Positions 34,806 through 46,057 of a DNA stretch of 64,000 bases are shown here, piece by piece. A program made the translations under genes and the position numbers. Under the pieces are notes generated by a model. That model saw only the letters and a program-made list of their open reading frames with translations, had not been told where the DNA came from and ran no database searches. Positions within the stretch are counted from its first letter, which is position 1. Each line of letters opens with the position of its first letter. The stretch is from Kwoniella bestiolae CBS 10118 (lineage: Eukaryota > Basidiomycota > Tremellomycetes > Tremellales > Cryptococcaceae): contig NC_089241.1 of NCBI RefSeq assembly GCF_000512585.2, positions 7,582,001 to 7,646,000 on the forward strand. Reading direction: 5' to 3'.

Positions 34806-36449
34806 CTAAGGTAACAAAGCAGCATCTGAATTATCAGTCAACTCCCAACCCAACTGAGCCAACCCTCTGCCGATCCTTTCGCAGAACGCATCTCGTCGAG
34901 GTGATCTTTCCGGGAAATAGTATTTGAGGATGGCGCGAAGGTTTTCCTGTACAGTCGAGAGAAAGGGTGTCAGCCAGTGTACGCCTCTACATCGATGATA
35001 TCTAGCTTGTCATTGTCTTGTGGGAACCCCCTCTCCCTCCTCTTTCCTGTGTACTTGTCCTGTATCATCGTTTGTCCGAAGAAGTGGAATGAAGCAGGGA
35101 CACAGAGGCTCTTCCCCAGAGAGTATCACCTCCAAGAGGAGACCGCAGCTCACCTTGACATTATCCACGAACCCCTGCGCATCAATCTCCATCTCATTAC
35201 TCAACCCGCTCAATCCCTCCTGATAACTTCTCTCAGTCCTATCTCTAGGAACGGTCCTCCCTCCAATCCCATTGATCGTCCCATTAGCCAACACGACAGT
35301 AGGCCTGGCATTCTTGGGGAATACGGGCGGTCCGGATCGTTCAGCGGCCTTCTCAGCTAAAACTTGAGCTTTACGTTCCCTTTGTAATTGGTTGAACTGT
35401 CCTTCGAAGGATTGATCTTTGATTGGTTCAGGGAACTTCAAGGTGGATGATCGTCTTCTTCCTCCATTTACATTTTCATTAGGAGTAGGAAAATCTTGAT
35501 GATTACCATTGTGTCCGTTCAGTTGAGACTGTCTTCGTTTCAATCTTGCTCTAGAGGTCGAAGGTCCAGGTCCACCTCCCTCTGATGAACCCCCCTCATC
35601 TTCAGACATATCAATATCCCCATCCCCATCCTCATTGTAATTTACCGATCTCCTATTCCTCTTGCCCTCTACCAACATCGTTCCATTCCGTTCATCTCGA
35701 TCTTTACGTTTCTCCACTTCCCTCCTGTGCAGTTCAGCTTGTTTGATTATATATTCTGCTTCCTTCCTCATCAGGAGGTTATCGTGCCGCAGGTACGAAT
35801 CTTTCGGTGTGGGGAACGCACCCTCTCCCATACCTGTTCGAGAAGGTGGGGGAGGTAGCGGTGAATCATCCTCTACAACATGTTGAGAACCCGCTCTACT
35901 CGTGGAATTGGATTCTCTGATCAATAATGCCTTCTGGGTTCGAGTAGGGACAGAAGCGCCGACAGTGGATACTCGAGGTGCTTTGGATTTACCCGTAGTG
36001 GCTGTGGTCGGTGCTTTGGGCGTAGAGGTGGTTCGTACCAGCGGTGGTGCTGCCTGAACGGTAGTAGTGGGAGCTGAAGGAGGTGGTGGGGAAGTCTTGC
36101 GTTTCTTCTTAGGGTGAGTGTCGGATTTAGCAGAGTTGGGTACTTTAGAGGGAGCAGTAGTCGGGGCAGCCGCTGGTGTAGGAGCGGATGATTCCGGCTC
36201 GGATTGGGCGGCGGCAGAGCTCAATGCTGAGAGCGATGATGAGGTGGACGAGTCATTGTCGGAATCAGGAGAAGGTTCGCGGGAAGAAGGGAGTGATCCA
36301 GGTTTGAGCACGTCAAGGGTGATGATGTTTGGTGGAGAGTCGGGAGAAGATGAGGACGAAGACGAAGGTGACGGTGAAGGAGAACGCGGAGTTGGAAGAG
36401 GTCGTTGAGCAGCGGTATGAGATCGTGTGATTCGACGTTCGGGAGACAT
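34806..36449 (-). CDS. unknown nuclear-looking protein with low-complexity N-terminus and conserved-looking C-terminus
   Basis: Two exons, about 520 residues. The start MSPERRITRSHTAAQRPLPT is the first ATG that opens the frame. The first 200 residues are Ser/Pro/Thr/Ala-rich with a KKKRK nuclear signal. A more ordered block follows: FPTPKDSYLRHDNLLMRKEA and EYIIKQAELHRREVEKRKDR (probable helix). Then come an acidic patch (NEDGDGDIDMSEDEGG), basic RLKRRQSQ, and FPEPIKDQSFEGQFNQLQRE (a second helix). The last exon (34806 to about 34947) encodes NLRAILKYYFPERSPRRDAF and CERIGRGLAQLGWEL, a compact helical end. I do not recognise the family. Position and composition suggest a chromatin or kinetochore-linked protein, which is speculation. 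The splice at about 35151 (GTGAGC donor) to 34948 (acceptor TACAG) keeps the frame. Confidence 0.65.
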
Positions 36450-36683
36450 TGTGTTTATGGGCAAGGTACAATGGTATGATGTTAGAGTAGGTGTGGATGA
36501 TGATGTTATGACATTCGAACGTATAACATGAATTGGTTGGAATAGAGAGAATGAATAGACATGATAATCAGCGATAAGCGATATGACAAGTGGTATTGAG
36601 ACGTATCAGCAGGATGGACTGAAATAAGGTTGAGAAATGGGATGGGATGGGGTGGTCGAATGCCGAAGTGATCATACTCGTCA

Positions 36684-37613
36684 TCATCCAACGAATGTAG
36701 TCAAAGTTGTCTCATCCCGATCAAGCCGAAGGGGGCGTGGTGTGGCATTCACACAGTAAAGTAGTCGACTCAACTCACCATCATTGTTATTATTGTTATT
36801 CTCTCTAGGCGTATAGGCGGTCAGAGGACTGGAGCTCTTTCTAACTCTCTTGGAAGGTATGATCTCAGCAGTAGCTGTCGAGGCTGTGCACGGGGCGCAT
36901 CGAACATCAGTTGATAGGTACAGTGATATTCGTAACGAGGTTCGAGAAAAGAGAATGCGCGATAGAACGAGATCAGCGATGCCACTATCGAAAAGAGGAG
37001 TGGGACGCGCAATCTCACACTCACCTCTAGATGGTAATGGAGAGCTAGCATACAGATCACCATCATTCTGCAATGTCGTGTTGTTGGATTGTCTAGAGAT
37101 CGGTTTATTTTCTTGATTAATCAATTGATGAATCGATGATGTATTTCCATTCCCATTTCCAGTACTGGTACCATCTTCGACAACAGTCACATCGTCCTCT
37201 CCAATCCCACCTTCTCTACTTATAGTCGAAGCTTGCTGTTGAGGTACAAGTGCAGGTGCAGGTTGCTCTTCAACATCGAGATCAGGCGCATCAACGATAT
37301 TCCCATTCTCATCTTCCACAACCCAAGCCCAACCCTTCATACCCTTCTTATTCTTCTTCTTGGTACTCTTCCCTCCTCCAGGTGTAGATGATAATCCTTC
37401 ACTTGATCCTCTCAGATTCCCCATCGACCTAGAACTGGTCAATCCACCACCATTACTAGATGTAGGCTGTTTGATTCTGGTCGAAGATAATATCATACTA
37501 CTACCCCCATTACCTCCACCTATCGAATGTCTCGCAGAAGTTGGTGTACCCAATGAATTGGCGGACATGGGTGGTAAGGATTGACGACCTTTTGATGGAT
37601 TGCTCGACATCAT
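36684..37613 (-). CDS. unknown Ser/Asn-rich protein with KGWAWVVEDENG motif
   Basis: I do not recognise it. The start MMSSNPSKGRQSLPPMSANS at 37613 (or the next codon, 37610) is followed by Gly/Ser-rich sequence, a Lys run (KKKNKKGMKG) and WAWVVEDENGNIVDAPDLDV, the only stretch that looks folded. Exon 1 ends LYASSPLPSRG with a GTGAG donor at about 37025; exon 2 (from about 36886) reads TAEIIPSKRVRKSSSPLTAY with a basic KRVRK cluster and an Asn run. The end is uncertain. Read through, it stops at TGA (about 36684-36686); an alternative GTGAGT donor near 36778 could splice to an acceptor near 36630. Only 234 bp separate it from the next minus-strand gene. Confidence 0.55.
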   Translation of the reverse strand: MMSSNPSKGRQSLPPMSANSLGTPTSARHSIGGGNGGSSMILSSTRIKQPTSSNGGGLTSSRSMGNLRGSSEGLSSTPGGGKSTKKKNKKGMKGWAWVVEDENGNIVDAPDLDVEEQPAPALVPQQQASTISREGGIGEDDVTVVEDGTSTGNGNGNTSSIHQLINQENKPISRQSNNTTLQNDGDLYASSPLPSRGECEIARPTPLFDSGIADLVLSRILFSRTSLRISLYLSTDVRCAPCTASTATAEIIPSKRVRKSSSPLTAYTPRENNNNNNDGELSRLLYCVNATPRPLRLDRDETTLTTFVG

Positions 37614-40167
37614 GTGGGGTTTGTTTGCGACGTATAGTATGAATGCAATGAATGATGTATGATGTATGATGATGTATGATGATGTAGTCAAGGTGTAGAT
37701 GTGAAAAGAAGTCTATTCTCTGTTGGTCGCGCGGTAGGACCCTCAACCTCGAACTGCCTCATTCAAAACGCTATGTTCGCATAGTGGCGTAATTGCCAAT
37801 TGGATTGATTGGTTGGTCCAATCTAATCGTCCAATCCCTTCAGAGTCATGCCATGCCCCTGCTGCCCTGCCCTTGCTGTCCTTTGTACACGTCATTATTT
37901 GCTACTTCTATGAAAGGGTGATAGCACAATCGTACACCATCACGCCTTCAAAGGATCTATGGCAAAAACTCAGTATCAAAAAAGCATTCTTCGGTCCTAT
38001 CGTAACAGCGTTTGTATAGTCGTGTCAAACGATCCATCTCATATAGAGCAATCCTGAATCTAGTAGCGATCAGAGCAACTGCTCTTCGCTACGATCCAGT
38101 TCAGCCATACGTACGACAAAGAAAGCGATCAGACTGCGCTTCGTTCCAGTACGCTGATGATGGCCTGACGGCGTTCGGGCAACAACTTACCGTGCAGTAC
38201 CAGTATCCTGATCAGGAAAGAAAGACCCGGTGGGACCAAATGTTTAAAACGTGAAAGGAAAGGGATCTCCTGCATTGCGTAGACGTTGCTGTCACCAGAC
38301 CCCACAAATCATTTCCACCAATCAGCTTCTCTTCTACTTTACTATTCGAAAAGCAACCTGATTATTCGATAAAGCATGGAGGTGTATCTCCTTCTTCTCC
38401 ATATCACGTTCTGCCCATTTTTTTCCCCGCATATTATCGACTTAACGTTCACAAGAAATGGGTTCGTGGAGGGGAACATGTATTCTCATCATGATATGCA
38501 GGCTCGTTCTCATCGTTGCCTTGCTGCTGCATCGCGCTGTTGAATCGACAGGATCGCTTGTCTGATCCCCTCATGATACTGGCTGGTCGGTTCGTACCAT
38601 CAACATCATCAATCACAGTGCTCAGCTTCCACATGAAGCTGCACTGGCTCTGATCTCCCTCATACGTTGGATAGCGAAGTTGATGTCAGCGTCTTAAAAG
38701 GAGATACGAATAAAATATTGTAGATGTCAATCTCATGGTTCAATCCATTTATCAAGAGCTAAAATCACTCGTACTGTACTTCCCTTTTCAAAGTATCCCG
38801 CAGCTCGCACGCCGTCCCAATGTATCTGCCATTTATGGTCCCCTATAAGATATCAGCGCATTGTGGGCGCCTGTAAAAATTTTACTCCTCATCGGGACCG
38901 TCCTTCCGATGTGTATGTCTGACAAAGCCTGACTGGCTCACAACTACTGTACGTGGTACGCTACAGTACACCTCAACCCAAACGAGATCCGATCCGTCCA
39001 GTGCACCCTCGGACCTTCCTTCCAATGATCTTGGAACGAACGAAGAGGATCTGTCGATATAGCATGAAAGTAAACAGAAATACCTCCTCGAAGGACCTTG
39101 CAGGAAGCGGAACAGCACTTAAGAGTTATGTTGTAACTCAGATCCTAATCACATTCAGCCTGGGACACCAACGACCAAATGATGGGGTCGAATGAACATG
39201 CGATACTTGCTCAATTAAAGACTTGCTATCATCTATTGACGGCTCGACGATATCATACTGCGTCGTCTCGCTACTTAGTCTACACGCTCGGTCAAAGGGA
39301 TGATCGAACACAATCGCACATTGTTGTTCAAAATTCAGTGTGACAAAAGTGCCGTATCTCATGACCATCGACGTATCCACGATGAAAGCAGTGATCAACA
39401 GCAAGACGCCATAATGGCAAAAGCCCTTTCAGTCCTCCCTGTAGGTCTGTTTATTGCACAATTGGGCTCTCGCTGGCAATGTCAAACATCATCTCTCAAG
39501 GTCGAAGGGCGTCGTAGTCAACAGTGACCGAAGATACAACAGCAAGAGAGGGGCCATGGCGAGAGCTCTACTGATCCTATAGTACTATATTATGGAGGTT
39601 TTGAAAGTCAAATCGCCAAGGCCAAGTGCGATCTCACCCAGCAGAACCAGATTTTATCGCGGTGTGCCCACCGTTAGAACGTACTGCAAATAAGGCTGTC
39701 GGGACGCTCTGATCAATCTTCTCCACCCCTCGTTCGGGGGTCAATAGCAAGAATAGAAAGATGCATTGCAAATGTTACACCAAATCATCATACTGTATAT
39801 GAAATAAAATATCATCTGAGCTGCAGGGAAAGTGACATGGAGAAGGTGGAGCATGAACGGTATTGGAATGAAGTGTTATTATCTTTGTATCTTGTCGGAT
39901 CGAATCAAAAGTGCAGGGTGATTGAGGAATGGAATCAGAATGTGGGAGATGTAGTGAATGAGTGAATGAATGAGAGAAAGGTAATCAAAATGAGGAGAAT
40001 CATACTAGAACGGATTATTTTCTGTGTTAGGGGTATATACTGTGTATGAACTATGATATAGCAAATCAGGAAAAAAACGAAACAGCAGAACCAAATGTGA
40101 TGTCAAGCCCCGATCCGGAAGGTATTATCCGTAATTGGTTTCAGATTCTTCGATGACGAGGCGATGC
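37614..40167. other. 2.5-kb stretch without a supported gene
   Basis: Begins with an ATGATGT-rich repeat (about 37641-37684), which lies in the leader or promoter of the unknown gene to the left. From 38000 to 39750 only short frames with no domain signature are present. The end nearest 40168 is AT-rich and should hold the poly(A) site of the KH gene. A small undetected gene or ncRNA cannot be excluded. Confidence 0.45.
37641..37684. repeat. imperfect (ATGATGT)n repeat
   Basis: A run of ATGATGT/ATGATG units just upstream of the start of the KGWAWVVEDENG gene. On the mRNA strand it is (CATCATA)-like and free of ATG. Confidence 0.7.
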
Positions 40168-43100
40168 TCAATGGGATACCTGGACGTTACTCATACCTAC
40201 ACCCACAATCAGCTTTCCATAATCTCAACTGCACTATAATGTATTGCATTGACTCACCATGAGTAACCCCCTCAACCCCCTGATCACTCCCCGCCGACCC
40301 CGTATACCCTCCCCTACCCGTAACATTCGCTCTAATAGGATGAGGACCCACATGCGGGAAATACGGCCCAGTAGCAGTATTAGGACTGGAGTTCGCAGCG
40401 GTAGGTGAAGGAGGCATTGGACCAAACGCGGAAGTACCTCCAGAGGATGATCTCGAGAATTTCATATGTGATATATCGAGAGATTGATGTCGCATCGTGG
40501 GGTTGATACGAGATTGACCATGGGGGTGAGGATGGGGATGAGCGGTCGTGTTTGAATGGCCCGTGGAGGCTTGTCGGACTCTATCTTGGATGATGGGGTC
40601 GGAATCGCCTTTGGAATGACCAGATTCGGTTCGAGTGGGTTGCTACGGATATTAGAACAGGATAAGCCAATCATTCTCAAACACCCAACACCGAGGGCAG
40701 GTAGCTTACGGTCGATCCAGGCCAGAGATCAGAGCTTCGTTGAGGATTTTGGTAGCTTAACGGACCAGCAAAACCTAAAGCACCATCGTCGGCTGACCGA
40801 TAAGAGCCACCACCTGGACCATTGAACAGGGCTCGGACATCTGTCGATACAGTGACAGGGCGTTGTCGTCGCTCGACGAGAGATTCACCTTCAGCTTCTG
40901 TTGGACGATGTCAGCTTACTATTCGTTGCGATAGACCCATCCCGCTCAGCTGAGCTTACCGTTATTGTTAGCGCCGGTGGCTAATAACTTGCTATTGAAA
41001 TGGGAGAAGGCATCGGCGAAAGAGTCGACCCGTTTGGTAGCGTTCGAAGGATACACTTGGATCTGCGCATATCACCGTCTCAGCATCATTATCAAGTGTG
41101 ACCAATCTGCACGGTTTAAACTCACATTATGTTGACCCAACCATTCCTCCAAAGCATCTCTAGCAGTACCCAAAAAATCGATATTACTCCTCTGACACCT
41201 AAATTTGAAGATGGCTTCGTCCCCTTGACCGAACTTGGCAGAAGGTACAATCGCAATCTGGTGATCTCGCTTGACACGTTCAGTGAATAGGATAAAATCG
41301 CTGGACGTGACTAGACGTGTCAATTCGGGATTGGGCGGGACGTGAAGATCAGCTTCGAAGGGGACATGGTCCTATATACACATAATCCAGTTAGTCTATC
41401 TGTGTATTCGTCAACGTGAGGTAAACGTACCAGTAACATCGCAGCGGCGATATGAACCTGAGATTCGGGGCCAAAGATCGTTACTATATCACTGGCGCTT
41501 TCTTTGTATGGAAAACGAACGACCGAGTTGGTCTTCTGTTCGATATCATGTATGAAGATGCTCTTTTCGCCCAGGAGAGTTCGGTGATATCGTCGAGGGA
41601 TGGATACACTCTCGACAGTATAGTCTTTGTCCTATATGCATCATCAGTATATCAGCTTAGTTCCATTACGTGGGGATCACAAACAAAGCTAAAATCAATG
41701 TGCACGGAGATATCCCACACTCACTTTTGGATTGACCAGCTCCATGACAGATTGTTTCAAGCTCTCCAGATTAATCGCATTCTTCGCCGGCGTCCTAGCC
41801 ACGACGTTATCCTCATTATCTATATACCCTCCCAGCGCTGCGAATTCCTCGGCGTTCGAAAACTTCACATAAACACCATAGAGCTTCATGATCCGTTGGA
41901 TATTCTTGCCTCCAACCCCGATTATCCGCTTATGATAGCTCTCGGGAACATGGAATGATACCTCGGCAGGCAGTTCCTCCTGTAACATTGATAATCCCTG
42001 TAAAGAACCCAAGTCGGATCCAGAGACATCCATCAGGAAATTGTAATCATTGAACGTCTCGAATTTGATCTTGACTCCTGCCATTTTCATGATCTTGTTG
42101 ATCTTTCCGTTCTTCTTACCGGAGATGAATTCGCGGTGTTCGTTGGCCAGCTCAATCTGGAATCGGATCTCGTGGTGGAAGTTCTGATTATGAATCAATG
42201 AAATTAGTCAGCACGTTAGCGCAGGGATACGGGTGATGCGAGATAGCTCACATGTATAGCTTCGAGTTCAAGTACCATCATTACACTCGCTCTGACTTCT
42301 TGTTCTAGTCCATGCATCTCAAAGCAATTGGATTTGAAAACGACCTCAGCCCCGGTGGCATGAGCGATGCGCTTGAGGATAGGTTGCATCTGAGCAGGGT
42401 TCAAGGTAGCCTGTGGCATGAGGACATCGAAAGATATCGGAAGTAACCAGAAAGATGCCACGTAGAATTGACAAGCCTAAATATTCGCCGTCAGATGTCA
42501 TTCCACGCCCTCGGAATGGCTGCATCAGACTTACCAATCCCATGACACTTCTGATTGTCCTTTCGATGTTGACTCTATGATCCCCAAACACAGTGATCAA
42601 GCTAGCTTGAGAACCAATCGATGGCACCTGAATATACGTCCCATTATCGTTCATCACACCTTTCACTTCCTCGAGCCGTTCCGTGAGCAACCAATCGAGT
42701 TTACGAGGTAAGATGGCTGTATCTCTCGAAATGACAAGTTTGCTCTGAGATTCAGCACAAACACCATCAGCTATATCCTCCAGTGGATTAACAGAGGTTA
42801 GACAACAGCGGACATACCTTCTGCACAGCAACGTTCAAAAGCATATCCCTAGCCCGTTGCACACCGAAAAATTCACCCGTAATCCAGATCTGATTCGCTT
42901 TACCCAATTGACCCTGTTCACCTCCATGAATACTCAATCCGGGATGGGGTCCATTCCCATACTGACCCATATTCGGACCCATCCCCATACCCATATTCAT
43001 CTGGTTCACGCCCATACCCATATTCGGTCCTGGTCCTGGTCCACCCATCGGTCCACCTCCCATACCTACATGCATATGATTTTGACCATGTCCACCATAA

Positions 43101-44776
43101 GGCCCTGGCCCAGGTCCTAGTCCCATACCCATTCCGGGAGCTGGTCCATGACCGTGAGGACCCATATGCATACCTGGATGCATATTAGGGGGCATTGGCG
43201 AGCTGATCCGGCTGTTGGGGATACTTTGGTATCCTGTGTGCATTGTTGACATCCCAGTGTGGTTTACTGACATGGGATGAGGGGGACCATGCATCGGGTA
43301 TTGCATACCTGGACCGCTGTATGGCATTCCCCTTGTCGTCGAGGGATCGATATGGAGCGGTTGAGGTTGATAAGGGTAATGCACGTGTTGATGAGGGTTG
43401 TAAACTGGTGGACCATTATTGCGCTGTTGAGGGTGAGGCTGGAAATTACCGTTCATCCCTCCCATCCCCATATGCATCCCGTTCATTCCCATGTTAGATC
43501 CACCAGGTCCAGGTCCCGGTCCAGGTCCCATATTACCAGTCATTTGTATCCCCATGTTCCCGGTAGGTTGCATTCCCATCGTGTTCATCCCTCGATATCC
43601 TAGACCTTGTTGCTGACCAGGTTGAGGGGCGTTGAATACACCAACAAGGGGAGTGGGGTAATAGATGTTGGTGGCAGTCTCTTCTTGGATAGACTGGATG
43701 ACACCTCGTTTGCGTGAAGCAATAATGTTGTGGAGTTTGTAGTCGATATCACATACTTCGGAGTGAAGCCCGCTCTGTTATGGAGATGTCAATATCAAAT
43801 AAATTGGTTTCTGGCACTGGTCTAGCTAACTCACAAGCTCATCCAACATCACCAGTAATCTGACTTTAGCAACCTCGACGCTCTCCAGCGGTCCAGTGAT
43901 GACGAGCTCGCACATCCGTTCAGTCTCCAGACCATACGTGACAGGAGCGTTTGGTGGAGGTGCAGGCGCAGGGACGGTAGGACTATCATTTGAGGTAGAC
44001 TTCGCAGTTGGCTCAGCGCCATTGGTACTCTCCGGTCCAGCGCTGCCTTCTCGTTGTGATCCTCCTCCGATCGTAGTAGCAGTAGCGGCGTCTCCTTCGG
44101 TGGTCTGAGATTGATTCTGACCATCAGCTGTAGCCAATACCGTCCCACCCAATCCAGCACCGGGAATCTCAATGTTCAGAACAGCTATATGAGCTTTCGA
44201 GTCTAGAGCAATCTCATCCAATCTCCGCTTGACGTCCACTTTCAATGGGGAGATGTTGGACAGGGGTGATTCCAGTATTTCAGTCCTTGAGACTTTCAAT
44301 ATCGTTTTATTATCCTTTGGCGTCTCTCTTAGGATCGCCCCTCTGGCCGACATCACAGATTGATATCCACCCGATAAGTGGAAATTCCAAGTGGTCGTCG
44401 AAGGGATGGGTACGGTATCGTCTTTCGCTGCTGCTCCGTTGGTATTGGTATTTGAGTCGGTCTGAGGTTGAGGGTTGAGATCGACTCCGATCGATTCTTT
44501 CGTGACTGTTACCAAGCATCCCTCTCTGGTCGTAATGTCCAGACACATTTTCTGAACATCTTGCCAATCCTTCTCTACCTGTGCGGCAGTGGTGAGGTTG
44601 GTGGTCAACGACGATTTGCCTGGTGGGGTCGTAGCTGAAGTGACGTTTGGCAGGGGTATGGTCGAAATATTACCTGAGCCTGGTAATGCCAATGAAGACG
44701 GGAGTGGGGAGTTGGTCGATCGAAGGGAACGAGGGGACGGTCGGTGGTAGGTGAATGAGGTGGTGTAAAGGTCCAT
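40168..44776 (-). CDS. multi-KH-domain RNA-binding protein
   Basis: About 1,250 residues and at least nine exons. MDLYTTSFTYHRPSPRSLRS starts a Ser/Thr-rich leader; a degenerate KH-like region follows (MCLDITTREGCLVTVTKESI). Next is IIASRKRGVIQSIQEETATN followed by a Met/Gly/Pro-rich tract (about 43600-42900), and then NQIWITGEFFGVQRARDMLL. Further KH units are seen in GVMNDNGTYIQVPSIGSQAS, the clear EFISGKKNGKINKIMKMAGV, VPESYHKRIIGVGGKNIQRI (canonical GVGG loop, about 41900), and SIPRRYHRTLLGEKSIFIHD. The tail (from about 41030) is disordered, and the last exon ends MSNVQVSH at TGA 40168-40170. Tandem KH domains bind single-stranded RNA. The architecture recalls BicC and the Ustilago Khd4 group; assignment to either is an inference. 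It should act in the cytoplasm on mRNA stability or transport. Confidence 0.85.
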
Positions 44777-46057
44777 TTTGAAGATGTAGAATCTTGGTTA
44801 GAAGGTGACTGGTTGAAGGGTATTGGGATATCACAAGGTGGACTTCAAGAGGTATAGGTAGAGTATACTTGGTATTGATAGTGGTGGGATATCAATGAGG
44901 CAAGAGAGAAATGTGTATGTGACTGGACCGGTATAGGTATAGTAGATATCACAGGTCAGCCAAACGTTCACTGTATCCAAAGACAGGTCTTGTAGACAGC
45001 ATGGATGTTAACGAAGAGCCAGAGGATGAGATATTACGGTACTCGTATCGAGCACATGAGAGGAGGAGAATTGGATTGAATAGGGAGTACAGGGAGGCTG
45101 AGATGTCCAACCAGTGTAAGAAGGAAGTGAATGAACGGGTTATGGATGTCTCATTCCAGAGACAAGGTACTGTGGGGTAGGGTAGGGTAGAGGTGTTCGA
45201 GCGAATGAATGAGAGAGTAAGACAATGAAGAGGGTTGATCATATTATCTCATAAGACGGGACAGACCATGAGCCAATACGTTGTATAGCTTCTGCTAGCA
45301 TACAAGACTCAGCAGAAGAGCAAGTGAACTCACCTCTATAACATATATACAGCAACCAACCGTAATATTCTATCTATCCTTTCCTATTTTCAAGTCTGAT
45401 ATTCCGGTACTATGCTCCCTCTCCGTCCGTCCAGTCAAGATCGAAGATGAGGTATAGTATGGTATGCCAAGTGATGTAACTCGAGGTATTCTTTCTTTTC
45501 CGTAAAGCACAAATCAAAGTCTGGGTATTGTATAAGATGAGATATGAAACGAATGCGGGGTAGCTCTACACCTGAGCTAAGTCCGCATGCAAGTGTATGT
45601 ATTGATGAGAAGGTATAAGTTGGAAAATTAAAGTAAGAGAGAGAATAATGGAAGATGGACTGTACCAAGCTGTGAATCGACAAGTGCAACTACTAGTACT
45701 AGCTGCACGAGTAAGTGGAAAGGCGCGTTCGACGTAGTACCCTCGTTAGTCCCGCACTAAGATACGAGTTATCGGACATTTCCTACTTGGCAGACGGGGT
45801 GACGGGGTGACTATCCTAACTATCTCGTTCTGTACAAAACATCAATGCATAAGATAATATAATGGTCAAAGAGAACGAGAGAACAATACACATGCAACAA
45901 GGTATATATGGTACTATCATAACGGAAGGAAAAGAAAGTCGTCAATGAAATCGTTAAATGCTAATGAGAGAATAATAATGCTAGTTCAAATCTATAACTA
46001 TGCCATGAAGAAAAGAATAAGTGTCCGAGAAACAAATAACGATACCCCTCCGCCAGC
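44777..46057. other. KH gene promoter and CDC7 3' side... no gene seen
   Basis: 1,281 bp lie between the KH gene start and the CDC7 stop (both genes on the minus strand), so this is the KH promoter plus the CDC7 3' side. A short GGGGTAGGGTAGGGTAG run at about 45175-45190 stands out. No gene could be supported. Confidence 0.45.

Noticed and set aside
36506..36691. Terminal exon for the KGWAWVVEDENG gene
   Set aside because: An acceptor at about 36630 could be used, but the resulting tail has no visible motif and the read-through stop is simpler; left as an alternative only.
45170..45192. GGGTAGGGTAGGGTAG as an interstitial telomere-like repeat
   Set aside because: Only three units and the unit (GGGTA) does not match the TTAGGG-type repeat expected in this group.
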